From the NCBI RefSeq assembly GCF_001613325.1, contig NZ_BDCD01000020.1, positions 1 through 64,000 of the forward strand: 64,000 nt of DNA, given 5' to 3'. Origin of the DNA: Nocardia yamanashiensis NBRC 100130 (lineage in GTDB: Bacteria > Actinomycetota > Actinomycetes > Mycobacteriales > Mycobacteriaceae). How positions within the stretch are numbered: position 1 is the stretch's first letter; every line of letters starts with the position of its first letter. A program made the translations under genes and the position numbers. The notes beneath the pieces are model-generated. The model saw nothing but the letters and a program-made list of their open reading frames with translations. It was not told where the DNA came from and did not search any database. Positions 15,179-24,132 of this stretch are shown one piece after another.

Positions 15179-16305
15179 AGCTGAATCAGCTCGTCGGACG
15201 CCAGTTTCTCGCTGACGCGGAGGAATTCGTCGTTCTCGGCCGCCAGGCCGATGGTGGCGCGCAGGTAGTGCGGGATGCCGACGTCGCGAATGAGCACGCC
15301 GTCGTCGAGGTAGCGCTGCCAGGCCCGGCCCGCGTCGGTGAAGCGGCCGAACAGCAGGAAGTTGGCGTCGGACTGCACGACCTCGAAACCCATGCCGCGC
15401 AGGGCGATCGCGACGCGGTCGCGCTGGGCGGCGAGTTCGGCGACGCTGGCGAGGGTCTCGTCGGCGTGCCGGAGGGCGGCGCGGGCGGCGGCCTGGGTGA
15501 CGACCGACAGGTGGTACGGCAAGCGCACCAGCAGCATGGCATCGATGACGGCCGGAGCCGCCACCAGGTATCCCAGCCGCCCGCCGGCGAACGCGAACGC
15601 CTTCGACATGGTGCGGCTGACAACGAGTTTCGCCGGGAACCGATCGATCAGCCCGATGGCGCTGGGCGCGCTGGAGAACTCCCCGTACGCCTCGTCCACC
15701 ACCACGATGCCCGGCGCGGCCTCGAGGATCCGCTCCAGGTCCGCGCCCGGAATGCTGTGCCCCGTCGGGTTGTTGGGGCTGGTCACGAACACCACGTCGG
15801 GTCGGCGTTCGGCGATCACCGCGAGGGCGTAGTCGATATCGAGGGAGAAGTCGCCGTTGCGCTTGGCTTCCACCCATTCGGTGTCGATGCCCTCGGAGAT
15901 GATCGGGTGCATCGAATACGACGGCACGAAACCCAGTGCGCTGCGCCCGGGTCCGCCGAAGGCCTGCAACAGCTGCTGCAGGATCTCGTTGGAGCCGTTG
16001 GCCGCCCACACGTTCGCGGTGTCGACGGCGATGCCGGTCTGCCCGGTCAGGTAGGCGGCGAGATCACCGCGCAGCCCGACCGCGTCGCGGTCCGGGTACC
16101 GGTGCAGGTCGGCCGCCGCGGCGCGCACCGATTCGGCGACATCGTCGACCAGCGCTTTGCTGGGCGGGTGCGGGTTCTCGTTGGTGTTGAGCTGCACCGG
16201 CACCGTCAATTGCGGTGCGCCGTAAGGGCTCTTGCCGCGCAGGTTGTCCCGCAGCGGCAGATCGTCGAGGGTGATGTTCGAGCCGGGGACGGTCACAGCG
16301 CTCAC
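15175..16305 (-). CDS. hisC: Histidinol-phosphate aminotransferase
   Basis: PLP-dependent transamination of imidazole acetol phosphate with glutamate. The 376-residue fold-type I enzyme shows LNTNENPHPPS, the substrate loop SPNNPTG, VVDEAYGEF (Asp contacting the PLP ring nitrogen), and the Schiff-base Lys in SRTMSKAFAFAGGRLGY. The GTG start overlaps the hisD stop (GTGA), and its own stop overlaps hisB. A second GTG three codons in is possible. Confidence 0.96.
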   Translation of the reverse strand: MSAVTVPGSNITLDDLPLRDNLRGKSPYGAPQLTVPVQLNTNENPHPPSKALVDDVAESVRAAAADLHRYPDRDAVGLRGDLAAYLTGQTGIAVDTANVWAANGSNEILQQLLQAFGGPGRSALGFVPSYSMHPIISEGIDTEWVEAKRNGDFSLDIDYALAVIAERRPDVVFVTSPNNPTGHSIPGADLERILEAAPGIVVVDEAYGEFSSAPSAIGLIDRFPAKLVVSRTMSKAFAFAGGRLGYLVAAPAVIDAMLLVRLPYHLSVVTQAAARAALRHADETLASVAELAAQRDRVAIALRGMGFEVVQSDANFLLFGRFTDAGRAWQRYLDDGVLIRDVGIPHYLRATIGLAAENDEFLRVSEKLASDELIQL

Positions 16306-17639
16306 GACAGTTCTCCGAACCGGATCGACACGGCCTGACCGTGCGCGGGCAGGTCTTCGGCATTGGCCAGCGCCACCACGTGTCCCGCGACGTCCTTCAG
16401 GGCGTCTTCGGAGTATTCGACGACGTGGATGCCGCGCAGGAAGGTCTGCACGCTCAAACCCGAAGAGTGCCGGGCGCATCCGGCCGTCGGCAGCACGTGA
16501 TTGGATCCCGCGCAGTAGTCGCCGAGGGAGACCGGCGACCACGCGCCGACGAAAACCGCTCCGGCACTGCGCACCTGGGCCGCGACCCTGGCGGCGTCGG
16601 CGGTCTGGATCTCCAGGTGCTCGGCCGCGTAGGCGTTCACCACGCGCAGCCCCTGGGCGATGTCGTCGACCAGCACGGTCCCGGACTGCTTGCCCGACAG
16701 CGCTTCCGCGACGCGATCGTGGTGCTTGACCACCGCCATCTGCGCGGTGAGCGCGGCGTCCACGGCATCGGCGAGTTCGACGCTGTCGGTGACCAGCACA
16801 CTGGCGGCCAGCACATCGTGCTCGGCCTGCGAGATCAGGTCGGCGGCCACGTGCGCCGCGTCGGCGGTGGCATCGGCCAGGATGGCGATCTCGGTCGGCC
16901 CGGCCTCGGCGTCGATGCCGACCAGGCCCCGGCACAGCCGCTTGGCCGCGGTCACATAGATATTGCCCGGCCCGGTGATCATGTCCACCGGTTCCAGCTG
17001 CGCCCCGTCGGTATCGATGCCGCCGTAGGACAGCAGCGCCACGGCCTGCGCCCCGCCGACCGCCCACACCTCGGTGACGCCCAGCAACTGCGCGGCCGCC
17101 AGGATCGTCGGGTGCGGCAGCCCGCCGAACTGCGCCTGCGGCGGCGAGGCCACCACCAGCGAGTCCACGCCCGCGGCCTGCGCCGGAACCACATTCATCA
17201 CGACCGAGGACGGGTACACGGCATTGCCGCCCGGCACATACAGCCCGACCCGTTCGACGGGCACCCACCGCTCGGTGACGGTGCCGCCCGGCACCACCTG
17301 CGTGGTCTTGTCGGTCCGCCGCTGATCGTTGTGCACCTTGCGGGTCCGCTCGATGGCGACCTCCAGTGCGGTCCGCACCGCCGGATCCAGCTCGGCGAGC
17401 GCCTTTTCCAGCTCGGCCGCGGGCACCCGCACCGACGCGGGCCGCACCCCGTCGAACTTCTCGCTGTACTCCTGCGCCGCCTCGACCCCTCGATCGCGAA
17501 TCGCTTCCACGACCGGCCGCACATGATGCAGCACCGAGTCCACGTCGACGCCCCCACGCGGCAGTGCCGCGCGCAGTTCGGCAGCAGTGGGAGTACGACC
17601 GCGCAGATCCACGCGGGCGAGCTCGATGCGGCTTGTCAT
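16302..17639 (-). CDS. hisD: Histidinol dehydrogenase
   Basis: Last step of histidine synthesis, a Zn-dependent two-step NAD+ oxidation of histidinol. The 445-residue protein shows YVPGGNAVYPSSV, the Zn/substrate region GPTEIAILADATAD followed by SQAEHD, and the signature CAGSNHVLPT. The ATG at 17639 matches the usual N-terminus (SRIELARVDLRGR); an in-frame GTG at 17672 would add 11 residues. It heads the hisD-C-B-H operon. Confidence 0.96.
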   Translation of the reverse strand: MTSRIELARVDLRGRTPTAAELRAALPRGGVDVDSVLHHVRPVVEAIRDRGVEAAQEYSEKFDGVRPASVRVPAAELEKALAELDPAVRTALEVAIERTRKVHNDQRRTDKTTQVVPGGTVTERWVPVERVGLYVPGGNAVYPSSVVMNVVPAQAAGVDSLVVASPPQAQFGGLPHPTILAAAQLLGVTEVWAVGGAQAVALLSYGGIDTDGAQLEPVDMITGPGNIYVTAAKRLCRGLVGIDAEAGPTEIAILADATADAAHVAADLISQAEHDVLAASVLVTDSVELADAVDAALTAQMAVVKHHDRVAEALSGKQSGTVLVDDIAQGLRVVNAYAAEHLEIQTADAARVAAQVRSAGAVFVGAWSPVSLGDYCAGSNHVLPTAGCARHSSGLSVQTFLRGIHVVEYSEDALKDVAGHVVALANAEDLPAHGQAVSIRFGELS

Positions 17640-17764
17640 AGCGCTCAAGAGTCCTTGTCTGTGCTGATTCACGGAGGCCGCGCAGGCATCGAATACCGCT
17701 CACGACCAGCTACCAGACTATCCGGTCACCGCCAGCGCTTATCCGCCAGACCGGCCCGCGTGGC

Positions 17765-17792
17765 CCCGGGTCGCGCCGTGCTGCGACCCGGG
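17765..17792 (-). terminator. Hairpin terminator after yidC2
   Basis: A perfect 10-bp stem (CCCGGGTCGC / GCGACCCGGG) with an 8-base loop lies 22-49 bases beyond the stop of the YidC gene on the minus strand. It insulates the his operon promoter region (17640-17760) from upstream transcription. There is no T-tract. Confidence 0.65.
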
Positions 17793-17813
17793 TCACACTC
17801 GCCGCCCCGGCGA

Positions 17814-18584
17814 TCAGGACCCCACCGGGGTTTCCACGCCCCAGCGCCGATAGACCAGATGCTGCTGGGCGAAGGTCCACGCGTTCTGGGTGACGAAGTA
17901 GAGCAGGATCGCGACCGGGAAGATCAGGCCCGACAGCAGGGCGCCGGCCGGGAAGATCCAGAGCGACAGGGCATTCATGATGCCGGTCTGGGCGTTGGGT
18001 TCGGCGCCGGCGTCACGCTGCCGGGCGATGGACGCCCGGGCGGTGAGATGGGTGGCGAGCGCCGCGATCAGCATGAGCGGGACGGCCACGACGGCCACCG
18101 CGGCGAAACCGCTGCCGGCGCCGGTCAGCACCGCGTTCAGCGAGACGCCGAACAGGTCGGCGTCCAGGAAGGAACGCACCTGGTCCGGCCCGAAGACGTA
18201 GTTGGCGACCTCGGGGTTCTGGAACGAGCGCAGGACGTGGAAGAGGCCGAGGAAGACCAGGATCTGGGCGACGATCGGCAGGAAGCCGCCGAGCATGCTG
18301 ACGCCGTGCTCGCGCTGCAGCTTCCGCATTTCCAGGCCCTGCCGTTCCAGATCTCCGGCGTGCTTGCGCTTGATCTCCTGGATCGCCGGCTGCATTCGAG
18401 TCAGCCCGCGCTGCCACCGCAGTTGCGCGAGAAAGGGCCGCAGCAGCAGCGCGCGCAAGGTGATGACCAGGAAGACGATGGCCAGCACCCAGGCCAGACC
18501 GCTGGCGGCGCCGAGCACCGACGCGAAGAGGGTGTGCCACAGCCAGAGCACCGCGGACACGGGGTAATAGATGAAATCGAGCAT
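17814..18584 (-). CDS. Membrane protein insertase, YidC/Oxa1 family
   Basis: A 256-residue insertase with five predicted membrane segments. It includes the conserved cytosolic hairpin (RMQPAIQEIKRKHAGDLERQ) and the membrane Arg of the family (VFLVITLRALLLRP). It is shorter than the essential YidC next to rnpA/jag and lacks a long basic C-terminal tail, so it is probably a second, accessory paralogue. The neighbouring DUF6412-like gene on the same strand starts 90 bases upstream. Substrates unknown. Confidence 0.88.
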   Translation of the reverse strand: MLDFIYYPVSAVLWLWHTLFASVLGAASGLAWVLAIVFLVITLRALLLRPFLAQLRWQRGLTRMQPAIQEIKRKHAGDLERQGLEMRKLQREHGVSMLGGFLPIVAQILVFLGLFHVLRSFQNPEVANYVFGPDQVRSFLDADLFGVSLNAVLTGAGSGFAAVAVVAVPLMLIAALATHLTARASIARQRDAGAEPNAQTGIMNALSLWIFPAGALLSGLIFPVAILLYFVTQNAWTFAQQHLVYRRWGVETPVGS

Positions 18585-18673
18585 GGGGGACCTCACTGCG
18601 AGACGCCCGCGCGCGGACGCGAGGGCGAGGGAATGGATGGCAGCGAATGCCCGACCGGCCGAGTAGGCGCAGG

Positions 18674-18967
18674 TCAGGCGGTAATGGTCCCCGGTGCGCG
18701 GGGGCGCGGACGCCCGGCGGTGTCGGGATTGCTCTGCCGCAGATAGGCCCCGCGGCGGCGTTGACTCGCCGATTCCGGCGGACCGGCATTGGCGACGACC
18801 GCGATGGGCAGCCGTTGCGCCGAAAGCATGGCGGCGGTGACCGCGACGACGGCCACCGCACCGAGCACGAACAGTGAATTGGGTTCGGCCGCCGCCAGAT
18901 ACAGGACGGCCAATGCGGAGATGACGAGCGCGCTCACCAGCAGCGCTGTCGATCGGATCCGCATCAT
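18674..18967 (-). CDS. Small two-TM protein, DUF6412-like
   Basis: A 97-residue protein with two membrane segments (about residues 7-24 and 30-50) and a cytosolic Arg/Gln/Pro-rich tail (SQRRRGAYLRQSNPDTAGRPRPRAPG). Proteins of this layout (DUF6412) are often found beside the short YidC paralogue in actinobacteria, which supports the call. The start is uncertain: two adjacent ATG codons at 18967/18964, or GTG a few codons upstream. Confidence 0.6.
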   Translation of the reverse strand: MMRIRSTALLVSALVISALAVLYLAAAEPNSLFVLGAVAVVAVTAAMLSAQRLPIAVVANAGPPESASQRRRGAYLRQSNPDTAGRPRPRAPGTITA

Positions 18968-19009
18968 CACGTTGACGAGCGTACCGGTGAACACCCCGGC
19001 GGGCATGCC

Positions 19010-19165
19010 CCGTCATCCCGGAATCCGTCACACCCGTAATCCCGGCATGGGTCACCCCGCTATCCCGCGATGGGTCACCCCGTCATCCCGGCATGGGTTT
19101 GGCCGGGATCCACACCCGGCGAACCGTGTGGATCCCGGCCGAAAGCACGCCGGAATGACGGGGGC
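19010..19165. repeat. Degenerate repeats and large nested inverted repeat
   Basis: Three degenerate direct repeats of about 23 bases related to TCACCCCGTCATCCCGGCATGG are followed by a large hairpin. Inner arms are a perfect 15 bp (GGCCGGGATCCACAC at 19101-19115, complement at 19126-19140) around a 10-base loop. Outer arms CCCCGTCATCCCGGC and GCCGGAATGACGGGG differ at one position. It lies in the gap between the DUF6412-like gene and the monooxygenase gene. It looks like a dispersed intergenic element of nocardiae, though copies elsewhere cannot be counted here. Confidence 0.8.
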
Positions 19166-19168
19166 GCA

Positions 19169-19456
19169 CTACTCCGCGACGAGGCGGCGGATGGTGAGCG
19201 GCTCGGCGAGGATGCCCTCGAGGACCTCGGCCACGTGCTTGAAATGCGGGGTGGCGAAGTGCTCTTCGAGGGCGGGGGCGCCGGTCCATTCCTCCACCAC
19301 GACCATCTGGGCGGCGTCGTTGGGATTGACGTAGGGCTGGTAGGAGATGCAGCCGGGTTCGGCGAGCGACGGCTCGATCATGGATTCGAGGGCGGTGCGC
19401 AGGCGGTCTTCCTGGCCGGGCTCGGCGCGCAATTCGGCGACGACGTGCAGGGACAT
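19169..19456 (-). CDS. Antibiotic biosynthesis monooxygenase-type protein
   Basis: A 95-residue dimeric alpha/beta-barrel (ABM) protein. It has the typical order MSLHVVAELRAEPGQEDRLRTAL, EPGCISYQPYVNPND, VVVEEWTGAPALEEHF, HFKHV. Relatives are cofactor-free quinol monooxygenases or heme-related proteins; the actual substrate cannot be read from sequence. The gene lies 70 bases after the aldo-keto reductase on the same strand and may be co-transcribed with it. Confidence 0.85.
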   Translation of the reverse strand: MSLHVVAELRAEPGQEDRLRTALESMIEPSLAEPGCISYQPYVNPNDAAQMVVVEEWTGAPALEEHFATPHFKHVAEVLEGILAEPLTIRRLVAE

Positions 19457-19526
19457 GAATGCTCCTCGGTTGGGTGACGGTCTGTTCAAGGGAAAGCCGA
19501 ATCGATTCCAGCAGAAGCGGTTCGGG

Positions 19527-20561
19527 TCAGGGCCGGGCGGGGCCGTAACCCGCACCGGTGGCGACGATGGCGGTCGCGATCTCCTCGAGGTCGGCGGCCG
19601 TGAGCTCCAGCGCGAGCGCCCCGATCCAGCCGTCGATCTGCGCCGGCGTGCGCGCGCCGACGATCGCACCGGTCAGTCCGGGCCAGGCATTGACCCAGGC
19701 GAGCGCCACTTCGGCCACGGACGCACCGTGCCGGGCCGCGATCGGCCGCATAGCGTCCACCAGCGCGAGATTGGCGGGCAGGTTGGTGGTGAAATCCGGG
19801 TTGGCGGAACGCCAGTCGTCGGCCGCGAGCACCCGATCGGCGGTGAACGCGCCGGTGAGCAGCCCGGACTGCATCGGCGAGTAGGCGATCACGCCGGTGG
19901 AATGCGCGTGCGCCCAGGCGATCTCATCGGCATTGGAGCGGTTGATGGCCGAGAACGGCGGCTGGATGGCATCGACGTGCGCGACGGCCTCGGCCCGATC
20001 CAGTTCGGCCACACTGTGATTGGACAGCCCGATCGCCCGGACCTTGCCCTCCTTCTTCAGATCGGCCATGACCTGCCAGTACTCCTCCAGCGGCGTCGGG
20101 GTGGCGATGCTCTCGCCCTCCCCGCCGTAGACGAAGACCGCACCGGTGTCCGGCCAGTGCACCTGGTACAGGTCGATCTGCTCGACGTTCAGCCGGCGCA
20201 GCGAACCCTCCAGTTCGGCGCGCACGCTCTCCGGCCGCATGACGCGGCGCGGCGGCCCCTGCCGGTCGTCGCCGTCCTCCCAGATCAGGCCGGTCTTGGT
20301 GAACAGGTACGGCCGATCGGCTTCCGGAATGCCGGAAAGCGCCCGCCCGACCAGGGTTTCGGCGTGGCCGAGCCCGTAGGCGGGGGCGGTGTCGAGCCAG
20401 TTGATCCCGGATTCGACCGCGTGCCGGATGGCGGCGATGGAATCGGCGTCGTCGGTGGCGCCCCACGAGTACTCCCAGTTCGGTCCCGAGATGACCCAGG
20501 TGCCGAAGCCGAGCGGAGTGATGTCCATGCCGGTGTCGCCGAAGGGACGGGTGTTGGTCAT
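19527..20561 (-). CDS. Aldo-keto reductase
   Basis: A 344-residue NADPH-dependent (beta/alpha)8 oxidoreductase. Catalytic residues fit the family: Asp and Tyr in WLDTAPAYGLGHAE, Lys in YLFTKTGLIW, His in YQVHWPDTG. The C-terminal cofactor region is GAIVGARTPAQIDG. It is divergent from an XRE-type regulator with 162 bases between, so regulation by that protein is likely. Its substrate is unknown. Confidence 0.9.
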   Translation of the reverse strand: MTNTRPFGDTGMDITPLGFGTWVISGPNWEYSWGATDDADSIAAIRHAVESGINWLDTAPAYGLGHAETLVGRALSGIPEADRPYLFTKTGLIWEDGDDRQGPPRRVMRPESVRAELEGSLRRLNVEQIDLYQVHWPDTGAVFVYGGEGESIATPTPLEEYWQVMADLKKEGKVRAIGLSNHSVAELDRAEAVAHVDAIQPPFSAINRSNADEIAWAHAHSTGVIAYSPMQSGLLTGAFTADRVLAADDWRSANPDFTTNLPANLALVDAMRPIAARHGASVAEVALAWVNAWPGLTGAIVGARTPAQIDGWIGALALELTAADLEEIATAIVATGAGYGPARP

Positions 20562-20723
20562 TCGATATCTCCTGATGCTGCATCCCGGAGGACTGCTCCG
20601 GGGCCGGATCGTTCCGGCTGTGACCACTACTTTCGCGGCCGGCAAGCGGGGTAAACAGTGCCGCGCGAGCCTGGGCACGGGATGACCAGGATGCGCTCGC
20701 CGGAGCCCGGGATACTGGGTGCC

Positions 20724-21572
20724 ATGACCTTGGATCGACGTGCCGAACTCGGCGAATTCCTGCGCTCGCGCCGCGCCCGGCTCTCTCCCGCCGAGGTGGG
20801 ACTGGTCGATCACGGTGCGCGCCGCCGCGTGCCGGGCCTGCGCCGCGAGGAGCTGGCACTGCTGGCCGGGGTGAGCGTGGATCACTATGTGCGCCTGGAG
20901 CAGGGCCGGACGCTGCATTTCTCGGAGTCGGTGCTGGACGCGGTGGCGCGGGCGCTGCGCCTGAATCCCTTGGAGCGCGAACACTTCTACCGGCTGGCCC
21001 GCCCCTGGTCGGGTGAGGAGCCGCACGCGGAACAGCAGGTGCGGCCGGGGTTGAAGCGGCTGCTGGATTCGGCCGCCGATGTGCCCGCCTACATCGTGGG
21101 CCGGGGCACGAACGTGCTGGCCTGGAATCGCCTGGCGGCCGCGCTGATCACCGATTTCGGCGCGCTGCCGCCCGGAGAGCGCAATCTGGCCCGGCTGGTG
21201 TTCCTGGACGAGGGCATGCGCGAGCTGTACGCGGATTGGCCCGCCAAGGCCGCGGATGTGGTCGCGTATCTGCGCCTGGACGCGGCCCGCAATCCCGGCG
21301 ACGACGGGATCGCGTCACTCATCGAGGAATTGCGCCAGGGCAGTCCGGAGTTCGAAAGCCGTTGGGAACAGCACGAACTCAAGGACAAGACGCACGGCCG
21401 ATACGTGTATCTGCATCCGGTGGTGGGCCGGCTGGATCTCGGCTTCGAAACCCTGCGCCTGCCCGACGATCCGGATCAGGCGCTGGTCGCGCACACGGTG
21501 GAACCGGACTCTCCCAGCGCCACCGCATTGCGACTGCTGGCGGGCCTGACCGCCGAGAACGTCAGGCGCTGA
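20724..21572 (+). CDS. XRE-family regulator with MmyB-like ligand domain
   Basis: A 282-residue regulator. The N-terminal HTH (GLRREELALLAGVSVDHYVRLEQGR, about residues 36-60) is of the type found in MmyB-like proteins. The C-terminal 170 residues match the MLTR ligand-binding domain: YIVGRGTNVLAWNRLAAALI, RNLARLVFLDEGMRELYADW, HPVVGRLDLGFETLRLP. It is divergent from the aldo-keto reductase. The start follows GATACT by 7 bases without a ribosome site, suggesting a leaderless message. The last 11 bases overlap the converging gene. Confidence 0.9.
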   Translation: MTLDRRAELGEFLRSRRARLSPAEVGLVDHGARRRVPGLRREELALLAGVSVDHYVRLEQGRTLHFSESVLDAVARALRLNPLEREHFYRLARPWSGEEPHAEQQVRPGLKRLLDSAADVPAYIVGRGTNVLAWNRLAAALITDFGALPPGERNLARLVFLDEGMRELYADWPAKAADVVAYLRLDAARNPGDDGIASLIEELRQGSPEFESRWEQHELKDKTHGRYVYLHPVVGRLDLGFETLRLPDDPDQALVAHTVEPDSPSATALRLLAGLTAENVRR

Positions 21573-22167
21573 GCCGCGCCCGCAGTTCCGGCACGCCGTC
21601 GCCGTCGAGATCGTCGAGCGCGACGGCCCGGCCGACCATGGCCAGGGCGAGCGCTTCACCGGGTCCGCGCACCACCGGCCCGGATCCCTTGGCCCAGTTC
21701 ACATCCGAGGCCTCCCAGCGCAAGCCCTTGAGGTAGCGGCGCGGGAAGGCGAACGGGTCCGGGCTGCCCAGCACCTGAATCAGGCGCTCCGCCGGGACTT
21801 TTCGCTCATAGCCCAGCGGCCGGCGAATGTCCTGCTGGTGCACGCACATATCGGCCAGCGCGACCGCCGGCAGGAATCGTGAGAACCAGCCGTTGGACCG
21901 CGCCAGCCGATCGACCAGCTCGGTGGGCGGCAGCTTCCGGAACTGTTGCACCAGCGCCTCGTTCACCCGATCGACCGACGGTCCGGTGCGCAGACCGAGC
22001 ATGACGTACGAGGGCAGCGAGACGGTATCGGTCTGCAGATGCCCGACCACATCGCGCACCCGCCACCCGGCGCACAGCGACGGCGTCTCCCATTCCGCGT
22101 CGGTCAGCGACCGCAGCAGCTCGACCAGTTCCCCGCGCTCGTCCTCGAGCAGCTGCCGCACGTTCAT
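21562..22167 (-). CDS. Mycothiol-dependent maleylpyruvate isomerase family protein
   Basis: A 201-residue DinB-like four-helix protein of the MDMPI/TIGR03083 group. The N-terminal SLCAGWRVRDVVGHLQTDT and the later ALADMCVHQQDIRRPLG carry the His residues that bind the divalent metal. Family members transfer or isomerise with mycothiol as cofactor, or are of unknown function. No aromatic catabolic genes are nearby, so the true substrate is open. Its 3' end overlaps the XRE gene by 11 bases. Confidence 0.85.
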   Translation of the reverse strand: MNVRQLLEDERGELVELLRSLTDAEWETPSLCAGWRVRDVVGHLQTDTVSLPSYVMLGLRTGPSVDRVNEALVQQFRKLPPTELVDRLARSNGWFSRFLPAVALADMCVHQQDIRRPLGYERKVPAERLIQVLGSPDPFAFPRRYLKGLRWEASDVNWAKGSGPVVRGPGEALALAMVGRAVALDDLDGDGVPELRARLSA

Positions 22168-22275
22168 GGCGAAAGCCTAATCACGACAAGGAGTCCGCCG
22201 ATAGGCCGGAACGCACGCCGCCGCCATTCCGGCACAATTTGCCCGGGATGACGGCGGGGAGCTGACGGCGGGAAG

Positions 22276-23874
22276 CTAGCGGGTGTCGCTGTCGATGAGC
22301 AGATTGCCGCCGCCCGCGTCGATGACGCGCAGGTTGAGCGACTTGTTCTGCCCGCCGGCGGTGAGGCTGCCCAGCGCGATGTCGACCGAACCGTCGGCAT
22401 TGTTGCTGTCATTGCCGCGTGCACCGCTGATGCTCGAGTACCGGGTGACCCGGTTCTGCGTCCAATACTGCTGGAACGCCGACTGACTGCCGTACACCTT
22501 CTGCGCCGCGGGCGTCAGGCGATTCCACGCGTCGTCGTAGCTCTGGTAGACCAGCCCGTCGTAGAACCGCTCGATCACATCGGCCGCCGACAGCACCGAC
22601 ACCTGCGAGGCGCTCTTGGTCTGGCCCAGGCCCGCCGCACCGCCCTTGCCGGTGGTGGTGGCCGACGCCGAACTGGAGGCGCTCACCCCGCCGGTCTGCT
22701 TGCTCGGGCTGTCCGATCCGGAGGAGCTCAGAATGCCGAACACCACGCCGCCGCCGACCACGACCGCCGCGACCAGGGCCGCCCACACCAGCTTTCGCTT
22801 GGAGCGGGGCTCGTCCTCCTCGTGCGGCGCGAAGCCGTTGTGGGTGGGCGGGCCGCCCGGCGCGGCGGGCCGCGGGGGCGGGGTTTCCAGCAACTGGGCC
22901 TGGCTCATGGCGCCGGTCGGGATATCGGCATTGGCCGAGGGCCGCCGTTCCATCTGCCGGGTGACCTGACGCTGCGGCGCCGGGCGCGGGGCCGGCGGCT
23001 CCTGCCGGCGGGGTGCGGCGGGCGCGCCATTGCGGCGTGCCTGCAACACCCGGGTGGCGTCGGCGTCGGGCCCGACCTCGGCGAACTCGGCCATGATGTC
23101 GCGGACCTCGAGCATGCTCGGACGGTCCTCGGGTTCGAAGCTGAGCAGGCTGAGCAGCAGGTCGCTGAGCGGTCCGGCATTGCGCGGTTCGCTGATCTGG
23201 CCGTTGGCCGCGGCATAGAGCAGTGCCAGCGGATTGGGGTTGGTGCCGTAGGGCGGCTCCCCCTCCAGCGAGTGGAAAAGCGTTGCGCCGAGGGCGAATA
23301 CGTCCGCCGCCGGGGTCGGTTCGGCGCCGCGCGCGACCTCGGGGGCGAGGTAGGCGGCGGTGCCGGAGATCAACCCGGTGGCGGTGAGCGTGACATCGCC
23401 CTTGGACTTGGCGATGCCGAAGTCGGTGATCTTCACCGCCCCGTTGTCGCCGAGCAGGATATTGCCGGGCTTCACATCCCGGTGCACGATGCCCGCGCGG
23501 TGTGCGGCGATCAGCGCGGACGCGACCGCCTCACCGATGCGCGCGCACTGCGGCAACGGCAGTGTGCCCTGCGCGGACAGCACCACCGCCAGGCTCTGCG
23601 ACGGCAGGTATTCCATTACCAGGCACGGGTCTCCCTCGTGCTCGGTGATGTCGAACACCACGATGGCATTTGGATGCTGGAAGCGGGCCGCGTTGCGGGC
23701 TTCCCGTGCGGCGCGCTGCCGCACGATGTCCTTATCGGCTTGCGACAGGCTCGGCTGGGTGAGGATCTGTTTGACCGCCACCGAACGTTCCAGCCGTTCG
23801 TCGACGGCACGCCAGACGACACCTGTGCCGCCGCTACCAATCCGTTCGACCAGGCGGTAATGCCCTGCGATCAC
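22276..23874 (-). CDS. Membrane Ser/Thr protein kinase, PknB type
   Basis: A 532-residue receptor-like kinase. The kinase domain spans residues 1-270, with the Gly loop IGSGGTGV, ATP-binding Lys35 (VAVKQIL), catalytic HRDVKPGNILL and DFG in ITDFGIAKS. A disordered Pro/Arg-rich linker follows, then one membrane segment (about 365-385) and a Ser/Thr-rich stretch. The exported C-terminal domain (VIERFYDGLVYQSYDDAWNRLT) has NTF2/SnoaL-like character, not PASTA repeats. The GTG start lacks a clear ribosome site. The 258 bases upstream contain no gene that I can see. Confidence 0.92.
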   Translation of the reverse strand: MIAGHYRLVERIGSGGTGVVWRAVDERLERSVAVKQILTQPSLSQADKDIVRQRAAREARNAARFQHPNAIVVFDITEHEGDPCLVMEYLPSQSLAVVLSAQGTLPLPQCARIGEAVASALIAAHRAGIVHRDVKPGNILLGDNGAVKITDFGIAKSKGDVTLTATGLISGTAAYLAPEVARGAEPTPAADVFALGATLFHSLEGEPPYGTNPNPLALLYAAANGQISEPRNAGPLSDLLLSLLSFEPEDRPSMLEVRDIMAEFAEVGPDADATRVLQARRNGAPAAPRRQEPPAPRPAPQRQVTRQMERRPSANADIPTGAMSQAQLLETPPPRPAAPGGPPTHNGFAPHEEDEPRSKRKLVWAALVAAVVVGGGVVFGILSSSGSDSPSKQTGGVSASSSASATTTGKGGAAGLGQTKSASQVSVLSAADVIERFYDGLVYQSYDDAWNRLTPAAQKVYGSQSAFQQYWTQNRVTRYSSISGARGNDSNNADGSVDIALGSLTAGGQNKSLNLRVIDAGGGNLLIDSDTR

Positions 23875-24132
23875 TTGGCCGGTTTCGATGGCACTACTCC
23901 GAAGTTCTTCGAGACGACTGTGACGAGGCGGTTGCCCGCGTGTTTCCCCGCACGAGTGTAGCGGGCGCAGCGCGTCACGCCGACGTCAGCGTGAGATATG
24001 AGCGAGATCTCGGTGAGATCTGGATCGCATTCACGTGACCTCGGCGTGACAGATCACCTGTATTCCCTGGTCGGCGCGGTGCGAGTTTGCGAACGCACAC
24101 CGGCGCGCAGCGACGCGCGAGAGCGCGCGCGG

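Noticed and set aside
16341..18746. An 801-codon plus-strand frame over hisD and yidC2
   Set aside because: It runs opposite two conserved genes and across a terminator and an intergenic region; composition is that of an antisense shadow.
23875..24132. Gene or operator in the 258-base gap before the Ser/Thr kinase
   Set aside because: Short GTGA/TCAC and GAGATCT-type repeats are visible, but none forms a consistent palindrome and no protein-like frame with a ribosome site was found.
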